Assembly (NCBI GenBank): GCA_001770785.1
Contig: MERZ01000349.1
Coordinates: 6,016 to 11,864, forward strand
Direction of reading: 5' to 3'
DNA from: Burkholderiales bacterium RIFCSPHIGHO2_12_FULL_61_11
GTDB taxonomy: Bacteria; Pseudomonadota; Gammaproteobacteria; Burkholderiales; Burkholderiaceae_C
Length of the DNA: 5,849 nt
The translations under genes and the position numbers were made by a program. Numbering within the stretch: position 1 is the stretch's first letter; the number at the start of each line of letters is the position of its first letter. This document shows positions 1 to 5,046 of the stretch, piece by piece. The notes below the pieces were generated by a model. The model saw only the letters and a program-made list of their open reading frames with translations, was not told the origin of the DNA and did no database searches.

Positions 1-243
1 GACGTCTGGAAGCCTGATGAGCTAATGACCAAAGCTCGTGATTTGGCCCAAGGGATCGCGGATCACGCGCCCCTGTCCATCTCTTTCACCAAGCGCATCG
101 CGTACGACACCCAAACGCTGAGTGTCGGTGCTGCAATCGACCACACCGAACTGATTTTTGGCGTCATCAAGGACACGCAGGATCGCTTGGAGGGCCGACA
201 GGCTTTTGCTGAAAAGCGCAAACCGCAGTTTCAAGGTCGTTGA
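1..243 (+). CDS. Enoyl-CoA hydratase/isomerase, C-terminal 80 residues (5' truncated by window)
   Basis: This is the 3' end of a crotonase-superfamily gene; the frame is open from base 1 and stops with TGA at 241-243. The family typically hydrates or isomerises enoyl-CoA thioesters in the cytoplasm. The visible part matches the usual C-terminal region: an amphipathic helix (about residues 7-21), the segment APLSISFTKR (about residues 23-32) where the family normally reads 'AP.a...tK', and the closing block EGRQAFAEKRKPQFQGR, close to the common 'EG..AF.ekR.P.f.G' ending. The catalytic glutamates and the oxyanion-hole region lie upstream of the window, so hydratase, isomerase or dehydratase activity cannot be told apart. 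The next gene starts 48 bases downstream on the same strand with its own ribosome binding site, which fits an operon. Family assignment is fairly secure; the substrate is unknown. Confidence 0.85.
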   Translation, partial: DVWKPDELMTKARDLAQGIADHAPLSISFTKRIAYDTQTLSVGAAIDHTELIFGVIKDTQDRLEGRQAFAEKRKPQFQGR

Positions 244-291
244 AGCCCACATCCATCCCCCACACATCAACACAACCAAAGGAGACGCATT

Positions 292-1266
292 ATGAAGATC
301 ATTCGCTGTCTAGCACTCACTGCAGCAATGGCATTTTCGGCCGCTGCACCTGCAGACGAAAATGTAACCATGTATCCGACGAAACCTGTACGGGTCATCG
401 TACCGTTCCCTCCGGGCGGTGGGGTCGATGTCATTGCACGAACGGTATCCCAGCAGTTGGGGCCACGGTTAGGTCAGACTTTTATTGTTGACAATCGTCC
501 GGGCGCGAGTGGCAACATTGGTGTGAGGGCTGCAATTAACTCCGCCCCGGACGGTTACACGCTGCTGCTCTTCGCGACCGTTGCAGGGATGTTCCCCCTG
601 ATTCATGCCAATTTGGGATACGATCCGTTCGCTGATATGGCGCCGATCTCGAGCATTGCCACCCAGCCGCTGGCCTTATTCACTACAAATAGCTTTCCCG
701 CTCAATCCGTTGCAGATCTGGTCCGTCTTGCACGGGAGACGCCTGGCAAATATGCCTTCGCCGGTATTGGCGTGGGATCTCCCCAGCATATGGCTGGCGA
801 GTTGCTGATGTATCGTACTGGCGTTCGATTGCTCCATGTCCCCTATAAAGGCACGGCGCCGGCCATCACTGACTTGATTTCTGGACAGACACAGTTTGCA
901 TTTCTGGGCCTGTCCTCAGGCCTGCCCTTCGTCAAAAGCGGCAAGTTGAAAGTGCTGGCGGTTGCGTCAAAAAAACGTTCAGAACTTGCCCCCGACCTTC
1001 AGACCATGGAAGAGGCAGGAGTAGCCAACTTCGATCTTGGAATTACCTACTTTATGGCAGCGCCACCAGGCACGCCTCCCGCCATTCTCAAGAAGCTGAA
1101 TGCCGAAATTGGCGCTGTTCTGAAGGAGCCCGCGGTCATTGAAATCCTTCAAAAGCAGGGGTACGAGGTGACTGGAAGCTCGGCCGAACATGTTCTGGAA
1201 CTGCTGCGGGAAGAAAACCGGAAATGGGCGCCGATCGTGAAAGCGGCAGGCATCAAGGTGGAGTGA
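292..1266 (+). CDS. Bug-family (TctC-type) periplasmic solute-binding receptor
   Basis: The 324-residue product has the usual length of Bug receptors, extracytoplasmic proteins that bind carboxylates, aromatic acids or other small ligands. An N-terminal Sec signal is visible: basic start MKIIR, hydrophobic core to about residue 18, and likely cleavage near APA-DE (residues 19-23). The mature protein starts with the family block YPTKPVRVIVPFPPGGGVD (28-46), followed by NRPGASGNIG (68-77), APDGYTLL (85-92) and VPYKGTAPAITDLISGQ (183-199), all hallmark Bug segments. The start is set by AAAGGAGA at 278-285, six bases before ATG. No TctA/TctB membrane partners are in the window, which is common for orphan Bug genes in Burkholderiales. 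The stop lies five bases before the CoA-transferase ATG, so the two genes are almost certainly cotranscribed. A role as receptor for the acid degraded by this cluster is inference. Confidence 0.93.
   Translation: MKIIRCLALTAAMAFSAAAPADENVTMYPTKPVRVIVPFPPGGGVDVIARTVSQQLGPRLGQTFIVDNRPGASGNIGVRAAINSAPDGYTLLLFATVAGMFPLIHANLGYDPFADMAPISSIATQPLALFTTNSFPAQSVADLVRLARETPGKYAFAGIGVGSPQHMAGELLMYRTGVRLLHVPYKGTAPAITDLISGQTQFAFLGLSSGLPFVKSGKLKVLAVASKKRSELAPDLQTMEEAGVANFDLGITYFMAAPPGTPPAILKKLNAEIGAVLKEPAVIEILQKQGYEVTGSSAEHVLELLREENRKWAPIVKAAGIKVE
1257..1263 (+). promoter_or_regulatory. Ribosome binding site that decides the CoA-transferase start
   Basis: GGTGGAG lies within the last codons of the Bug receptor gene and eight bases before ATG 1272. 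It supports the start at 1272 over the longer in-frame start at 1224. The overlap of this site with the upstream coding end suggests translational coupling. Confidence 0.7.
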
Positions 1267-1271
1267 GCAAC

Positions 1272-2534
1272 ATGCTGGCTGATTCCTTATCTGGCGTCCG
1301 AGTAATGGACTTTACCCAGCTCGCCGCCGGCCCAATCTGCACGATGCTGCTAGGGGACATGGGTGCCGACATCATCAAGATCGAGTCACCGCAAGGCGAT
1401 CTGGCGCGAAAGCTTGGGCCACCGTGGGCCAATGGCGAGAGCGTCACGTTCATCGCCATGAACCGCAACAAGCGTAGCATGGCCATCGATCTGAAAAAAC
1501 CCGGAGCGGTACCGCTTCTCTTGCGACTTGCCGAATCTACAGACGTTGTAATTGAGAGCTTCCGCCCAGGCGTGATGGACCGGCTTGGCATAGGTTACGA
1601 GCAGCTACGGAGGGTCAAGCTTGATCTGGTTTATTGCGCAATCACTGCCTATGGACAAGAAGGCCCTTGGCGCGACAAGCCTGGAGTCGATGGTGTCCTG
1701 CAGGCTGTTTCCGGGCTGATGAGCGTAACCGGCGAGGATGGGTCAGCACCAAGCAAGGCCCAAACACCAACCGTCGATATGGTTACCGGTTTTCTCGCAG
1801 TCTCCGCTGTAGTGGCAGCCCTGCGACAGCGCGACAGGACAGGTGTTGGTCAGATGCTGGATGTCAATATGTACGCGAGTTCGCTCATGCTGCAACAGAC
1901 ATCGATTGCTTCCTATCTCCACACCTTGACGGTGCCTAAGCGGTCAGGCAGTGCGGCCCCATACGCGGCGCCGAATGAAGCCTTCCATGCCCGCGACGGG
2001 TACATGATGGTCGCAGCCTATGACCCCGACAGATGGCTGAAATTGTGCAAGGCGGTCAATCGATTGGACCTCGCCGATGACCCAAGATTCGTCGACAATT
2101 CATCTCGAGTCGCCAACCGTGATTCCCTTGTCGAAATTCTGAATGAGTGTTTCTGCCGCGAGACGCGTGACTATTGGGTTGCCAAGCTAGAGGATGAAGA
2201 CATCATTTGTTCTTCAGTTTGCGACTACAGCGAAGTTGTCAATTCGCCTCAGGTGGTCCATAACGAGCTACTGGTGGAAATGGAGCATCCAATCGCGGGC
2301 CATATTCTTCTCCCAGGCTTCGCTCTTGGCAGTTCACCTAAATGCGCCGGAATCCAGCGTAGAGCACCGCTGCATGGTGAACACACGGAAGAGATTCTCG
2401 ATGAGCTTGGCATAAACGCATCTGAGATCGACGCTTTGGTCGCCGACCGTGTCGTCCTTTCTATCAATCCGCAATTACACAATGATGAATTCTTGGAACC
2501 TATTGAAGCTAATACTTTACTGCGTACAGACTAG
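1272..2534 (+). CDS. Family III CoA transferase (CaiB/BaiF/formyl-CoA transferase family)
   Basis: The product (420 residues from ATG 1272) belongs to the class III CoA transferases, which move CoA from a donor such as succinyl-CoA or an acyl-CoA to a free acid. Family blocks are seen in order: LSGVRVMDFTQLAAGP (6-21), GADIIKIESPQGD (31-43), NRNKRSMAIDLK (64-75), VVIESFRPGVMDRLGIGY (92-109), the 'AITAYGQEGPWRDKPGVD' region (123-140) and PTVDMVTG (166-173). In that last block Asp169 aligns with the catalytic aspartate that forms the anhydride intermediate in this family. A start at 1224 is also open, but 1272 has GGTGGAG eight bases upstream, avoids overlap with the receptor gene, and gives the catalytic Asp its usual number. 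The last 25 or so residues after DALVADRVV look like an added tail (see findings). The donor and acceptor are unknown. Codon third positions are less GC-rich than in the thiolase gene downstream. Confidence 0.93.
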   Translation: MLADSLSGVRVMDFTQLAAGPICTMLLGDMGADIIKIESPQGDLARKLGPPWANGESVTFIAMNRNKRSMAIDLKKPGAVPLLLRLAESTDVVIESFRPGVMDRLGIGYEQLRRVKLDLVYCAITAYGQEGPWRDKPGVDGVLQAVSGLMSVTGEDGSAPSKAQTPTVDMVTGFLAVSAVVAALRQRDRTGVGQMLDVNMYASSLMLQQTSIASYLHTLTVPKRSGSAAPYAAPNEAFHARDGYMMVAAYDPDRWLKLCKAVNRLDLADDPRFVDNSSRVANRDSLVEILNECFCRETRDYWVAKLEDEDIICSSVCDYSEVVNSPQVVHNELLVEMEHPIAGHILLPGFALGSSPKCAGIQRRAPLHGEHTEEILDELGINASEIDALVADRVVLSINPQLHNDEFLEPIEANTLLRTD

Positions 2535-2740
2535 CCCTGACGTGTCAAACCGCTTGTTGCTACCGGGCCGCCAATGCAAATGCGGACAAGTTCCACACCC
2601 TGCTGTCAATCAACCTGCGCCGCATGTACTGCGCGTAACGATCAACCGACCAACATGGGGCCTGTTCCCTGGCGCCTGGTTGTCCGGCGCGCCCTGATGC
2701 AGACGCGCACAGAAATTCACGATTTTCAATGGAGATTGCA
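2535..2740 (+). other. 206-base gap within the catabolic cluster, no gene recognised
   Basis: This gap is much longer than the 5-48 base spacings elsewhere in the cluster. It has no convincing ribosome binding site plus ORF, no clear hairpin with a T-run, and no recognised promoter. One forward frame stays open without a start from about 2513 to TAA at 2636-2638, reading ...AANANADKFHTLLSINL and then five more codons. It could be the tail end of a lost gene, but I do not recognise it and chance is possible. The region could be a recombination junction between the receptor/CoA-transferase part and the zinc-ribbon/thiolase part. Confidence 0.5.
2731..2734 (+). promoter_or_regulatory. Ribosome binding site that decides the zinc-ribbon protein start
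   Basis: GGAG lies six bases before ATG 2741. The in-frame ATG at 2729 is four codons upstream and has no purine-rich site before it, so the start at 2741 is preferred. Confidence 0.65.
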
Positions 2741-3193
2741 ATGTTCGACGAAAAAAGTCAGAAAAAACCGGAAAAGAAACCGGAAAAGAAACCCGATATC
2801 ACTTTCTTTCATCCCGACCTGCTTGAGGTGCCCGCCGATGGCGGCAAGCCCTACCTGAAAGGCTACCGTTGCACGTCCTGCGGACAACTCGATTTTCCCA
2901 AGTTAAGTCCTTGCCCGAACTGCTGGGGTGAGGAGTTCGAAGTCGTGCCACTGAGCCGCAGGGGAACACTCTACAGTTTCAGCGACAACTACATTGGACA
3001 GGCCGGAATGAAACCCCCGTACTCATTTGGCTACATCGATCTTCCGGAGAACTTGCGCATATTCGCGCAGTTGGAGGGCGGGCCCAAGACATTCTCTTGC
3101 GACGAGGCGGTGGAACTAACGGTTGGACCCGTTCGCGATAACCGTGACGGGGTACCACTGATCAGCTACAAGTTCCGCAAAGTCGAAGACTAA
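2741..3193 (+). CDS. Zinc-ribbon OB-fold protein (DUF35 type), thiolase partner
   Basis: The 150-residue product has the two-part build of DUF35 proteins. After a charged N-terminal tail comes a rubredoxin-like zinc ribbon, YRCTSCG...CPNC, with Cys44, Cys47, Cys58 and Cys61 as the four ligands. An OB-fold follows (about residues 64-146) and includes [11 protein letters not shown] (74-84) and the closing [10 protein letters not shown]. In known systems such proteins pair with a thiolase-fold enzyme and form an acyl-CoA channel or docking face; BbsA of the benzylsuccinate pathway and the partners of steroid side-chain aldolases are examples. Here the gene is followed 20 bases later by such a thiolase gene, so they probably form one complex. 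The N-terminus carries a lysine/proline/glutamate repeat (residues 8-18, [11 protein letters not shown]) not usual for the family. The cytoplasmic complex partner role is inference from family and position. Confidence 0.88.
   Translation: MFDEKSQKKPEKKPEKKPDITFFHPDLLEVPADGGKPYLKGYRCTSCGQLDFPKLSPCPNCWGEEFEVVPLSRRGTLYSFSDNYIGQAGMKPPYSFGYIDLPENLRIFAQLEGGPKTFSCDEAVELTVGPVRDNRDGVPLISYKFRKVED
2765..2788 (+). repeat. Two tandem copies of a 12-base unit in the zinc-ribbon gene
   Basis: The unit AAACCGGAAAAG occurs twice in a row without mismatch, followed by a partial third copy that ends in AAACCC. The 12-base unit keeps the reading frame and adds four residues (K-P-E-K) per copy to the N-terminal tail of the DUF35-type protein. 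Slipped-strand copy-number change would therefore lengthen or shorten the tail without a frameshift. Confidence 0.85.
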
Positions 3194-3213
3194 CGCTACC
3201 TGGGAGAGAAAAA

Positions 3214-4383
3214 ATGAAATTTCAGCGCAATGTATATATCGCCGGCGTCGGTGAAACCAGATTCGGCCGACACAATGTCGACTTCGACGTCCTTGGCCGC
3301 TCGGCGGCCCTGGAGGCGCTGAGAGCGTCCAATATCAATCGCCCGGACATGGTGCAGAGCGCGTACGTCGGCAATGGCACCAACGGCCTGGTCACTGGGC
3401 AGACGGTGCTGAAAAACCTCGGCATGTGCGGCAAGCTGCCGATCATCAACGTCGAGAGCGCGTGCTCGGCCGGCGGCATGGCGGTGCATTTGGCGGTGCG
3501 CGATGTCGCCATGGGCCTCGCCGAAGTCGCAATCGGCATCGGCTGCGAGAACCACACGCTGCACATGGCGCAGGGCACTGCGTTTGCCACCGCGATGTCG
3601 GACATTGAGACCGTGCATGGCGCTGTGATGACCGGCAAGTACGCGATGCGCGCCCAGCGCTACATGTACGAGACCGGCGCCACGGCCGAGGATCTGGCAA
3701 TGATCACGGTCAAGAACCGGCGGCATGCGACGAACAACCCCTTTGCCTGGTTCAAGGGCGAGATCAGCATCGAGGAAGTGGTCAACTCGCGTGTCGTCGC
3801 CTCGCCGCTGACGCTGCAACAATGCTGCGGCATTGCCGACGGCGCCGGCGCCGTGGTCGTCTGCTCCGAGGAGATGGTCAAGAAACTCGGGATCGAAAAA
3901 CCGATTCGCGTCGCCGGCTCGGTTGTCCGCTCGGGGCCTTACCACAACCGGCCACGTGACATCACCGGCGACGACATCACCGAGGAATCGGCCGCGCAAC
4001 TGTACTTGGAATCGGGAATCGGACCAGAGAATGTCGACATCGTCGAATTACACGACGCTTTCACGATCGCCGAACTCTTGTACTACGAGTGCCTCGGCCT
4101 TTGCCCCAAAGGCGACGGACTCAAGTTCCTGCGCGACGGTCAGGCAACCCATGGTGGCAAGTGCGTGGTCAGTCCGCGCGGCGGCATGCTGTCGTACGGG
4201 CATCCGATTGGCGCCTCAGGTGCGGCGCAGATTGCCGCCAGCGTCAAGCAGATGCGCAATCAATGCCCAGGCTATCAGGTCGATCCCGTGCCGCGCGTGG
4301 CAATGACGCACGTGACCGGTGGCGGTCTGTCGGGAACCGAGCATGCGGCATGCACAATGCACATGCTGATTAGCAATTGGTAA
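3214..4383 (+). CDS. Thiolase-superfamily protein, SCP-x-like, paired with DUF35 protein
   Basis: The 389-residue product has the two-lobed thiolase fold typical of SCP-x-like acyl-CoA thiolases. The N-terminal block [14 protein letters not shown] (5-18) opens the fold. The nucleophile Cys84 is in [10 protein letters not shown] (79-88). The second half has [10 protein letters not shown] (278-287), with His280 in place of the Asn of classical thiolases, and then [15 protein letters not shown] (327-341), with His330 as the expected general base for Cys activation. The C-terminal glycine loop reads HVTGGGLSG (366-374) and has Val at the position where classical thiolases carry the second catalytic Cys (C-x-G-G-G). 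GGGAGAG at 3202-3208 sits five bases before ATG. The likely role is thiolytic cleavage, or Claisen/aldol-type C-C chemistry, of a 3-oxoacyl-CoA with the zinc-ribbon partner encoded just upstream. Its codon third positions are strongly G/C, unlike the CoA-transferase gene. Confidence 0.92.
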   Translation: MKFQRNVYIAGVGETRFGRHNVDFDVLGRSAALEALRASNINRPDMVQSAYVGNGTNGLVTGQTVLKNLGMCGKLPIINVESACSAGGMAVHLAVRDVAMGLAEVAIGIGCENHTLHMAQGTAFATAMSDIETVHGAVMTGKYAMRAQRYMYETGATAEDLAMITVKNRRHATNNPFAWFKGEISIEEVVNSRVVASPLTLQQCCGIADGAGAVVVCSEEMVKKLGIEKPIRVAGSVVRSGPYHNRPRDITGDDITEESAAQLYLESGIGPENVDIVELHDAFTIAELLYYECLGLCPKGDGLKFLRDGQATHGGKCVVSPRGGMLSYGHPIGASGAAQIAASVKQMRNQCPGYQVDPVPRVAMTHVTGGGLSGTEHAACTMHMLISNW

Positions 4384-4397
4384 GGGAGAACCGGGCG

Positions 4398-4424
4398 ATG
4401 GAAGCGAGTGTGAAGCTCGACTGA
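4398..4424 (+). pseudogene. Possible aborted start of the next operon gene (8 codons plus stop)
   Basis: Fourteen bases after the thiolase stop an ATG opens MEASVKLD and ends at TGA 4422-4424. GGGAGA at 4384-4389 is well placed as a ribosome binding site (eight bases before ATG), like the sites of the other genes in the cluster. This looks like the first codons of a lost downstream gene. A neighbouring frame stays open from about 4397 to TAA 4487-4489 and reads LTDPADALQAVRTV, which could be more of the same gene after a frameshift. The family is not recognised. A chance ATG is the alternative. Confidence 0.3.
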
Positions 4425-4887
4425 CCGACCCAGCCGACGCGCTGCAGGCGGTTCGAACGGTCCGGGGAATTTGCGGATCTTTGCTGTAACAATCAATTGC
4501 CGCTGCTTTTTGGCTGGTTCGAGAGCTGGCGTCGGAGATGTATAGAGGCCACAGGGCCAAATGCACCTCGGTCGCTGGCACCTTTTATTTTTCAATGGCA
4601 GTCTCATATCCCTGACGCATGGCGGCCGAGGACGATTGAGTTTGCCACTGTCTACGTCCGTATCGAGTGAAAGCTGCCGTCCGAGCATCGACAGGTTGAA
4701 TGGCGGCAAAGGGCACGAAGCGGGGGCCTTTGGCAGTCGGGTAACTGTCATCTCGTTCGGCGCGAGCAACCAAAGTCTTGACAGGTCTTGGCCATCTGCT
4801 GACGGTTAGGAATGGCCGGTCTGGATCCCCCCAAATTCACCTTCACGCTTTATTTATACACGCAGCGCGCCAGGCGCGCCATGCCTG
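4425..4887. other. Non-coding, degenerate stretch between the catabolic cluster and the glmS relic
   Basis: No ORF here has a plausible start, composition and family signature on either strand. Open frames of 60-160 codons exist on the minus strand, but they look like low-information translations rich in Arg, Pro and Ser. The words CAATGGC, GAATGGCGGC and GAATGGCCGG recur at about 4593, 4698 and 4810. I did not find long exact repeats, IS ends, or a transposase fragment. It may be decayed mobile DNA or a remnant of former genes; the sequence alone does not say which. Confidence 0.45.
4865..4879 (-). repeat. GC-rich inverted repeat just beyond the glmS relic stop
   Basis: The arms GCGCGCC and GGCGCGC are perfect complements around a single base, so a real hairpin would use a five-pair stem with a five-base loop. 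Read in the direction of the relic, it begins nine bases after the relic stop codon, where a glmS terminator stem could lie. It is not followed by a T-run, only by an A/T-rich TATAAATAAA, so a terminator role is doubtful. Confidence 0.4.
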
Positions 4888-4926
4888 TCATTCAACAGTC
4901 ACGCTCTTTGCAAGATCGCGCGGTTT
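4888..4926 (-). pseudogene. Relic of a second glmS 3' end (C-tail codons plus stop)
   Basis: Read on the minus strand, these 39 bases encode [12 protein letters not shown] followed by TGA. The intact glmS in this window ends [12 protein letters not shown], so 11 of 12 residues are identical, while only about 25 of 39 bases match. Nearly all differences are synonymous: Ser AGC versus TCA, Arg CGC versus AGA, Leu CTT versus CTG, Ala GCA versus GCC. This is the pattern of a homologous coding end from a diverged glmS, not of a recent copy or chance. It includes the lysine of the GlmS C-tail that takes part in the isomerase active site. Upstream residues (ARWPH) no longer match GlmS. The relic is in the same orientation and frame as glmS, with its stop 135 bases past the real stop. 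TAG at 5011-5013 separates the two, so it is not translated by simple readthrough. Confidence 0.82.
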
Positions 4927-4940
4927 GTGCGGCCACCTAG

Positions 4941-4955
4941 CTTCGCGTTGCGAAG
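4941..4955. repeat. Short perfect inverted repeat between the two glmS ends
   Basis: CTTCGC and GCGAAG are perfect complements around a three-base GTT centre. It is one of several stem-loops packed into 4941-5046. No T-run follows on either strand, so I do not call it a terminator. Confidence 0.5.
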
Positions 4956-4993
4956 TAAGTGTCCACCAAGCCAAAAACCTGATGGCTTCGCCA

Positions 4994-5012
4994 AGCGGCA
5001 CTTCATGCCGCT
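4994..5012 (-). terminator. Stem-loop downstream of glmS, possible weak terminator
   Basis: AGCGGCA and TGCCGCT form a seven-pair stem around a five-base loop (5001-5005). In the glmS direction it starts ten bases after the stop codon. Only TTGG follows immediately and the next T-run (GGTTTTTGG) is about 20 bases farther, so an intrinsic terminator is possible but not canonical. In E. coli, Tn7 inserts about 25 bases past the glmS stop; the same distance here falls in this hairpin. Confidence 0.35.
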
Positions 5013-5013
5013 A

Positions 5014-5046
5014 GCCAGTCAGTCACTCCACAGTGACTGACTTGGC
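5014..5046. repeat. Long hairpin overlapping the glmS stop codon
   Basis: AGTCAGTCACT (5017-5027) and AGTGACTGACT (5032-5042) are perfect 11-base complements around a four-base centre. Three more pairs (5014-5016 with 5044-5046) follow after a one-base bulge at 5043. The left arm lies mostly in the non-coding side and the right arm lies in the last codons of glmS, so the stop codon (5023-5025) is inside the stem. It may help end transcription or protect the glmS mRNA 3' end; no T-run follows, so this remains inference. Confidence 0.7.

Noticed and set aside
1224..1271. Earlier in-frame start for the CoA transferase at 1224
   Set aside because: It overlaps the receptor gene by 43 bases, the extra 16 residues lack family resemblance, and ATG 1272 has a better ribosome binding site and gives the usual catalytic Asp numbering.
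3196..3999. Long minus-strand open frame (267 codons) opposite the thiolase gene
   Set aside because: It is rich in His, Arg, Ala and Asp as expected from the antisense of a GC-rich gene, has no recognisable domain, and overlaps a clear thiolase with conserved motifs.
4446..4470. GGTTCGAAC word resembling a tRNA T-loop
   Set aside because: The bases flanking the loop do not form a five-pair T-stem and no acceptor, D or anticodon arm could be fitted. A similar word near 4516 also fails.
4275..4769. Minus-strand open frame of 164 codons running from the non-coding stretch into the thiolase 3' end
   Set aside because: No family signature, low-information Arg/Pro/Ser-rich sequence, and it overlaps the coding end of the thiolase on the other strand.
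4778..4812. Perfect TTGACA (-35 like) on the plus strand
   Set aside because: No acceptable -10 box at 16-18 bases downstream and no gene on the plus strand follows.
4888..5013. Readthrough extension of GlmS to the relic tail, giving a longer protein
   Set aside because: The frame is shared, but besides the TGA at 5023-5025 there is also TAG at 5011-5013, so two stops would have to be bypassed; the normal C-tail is already complete.
4930..5022. Integron attC-like site suggested by the nested inverted repeats
   Set aside because: No paired RYYYAAC/GTTRRRY core sites are present at the ends of the structure and no integrase or cassette gene is seen.
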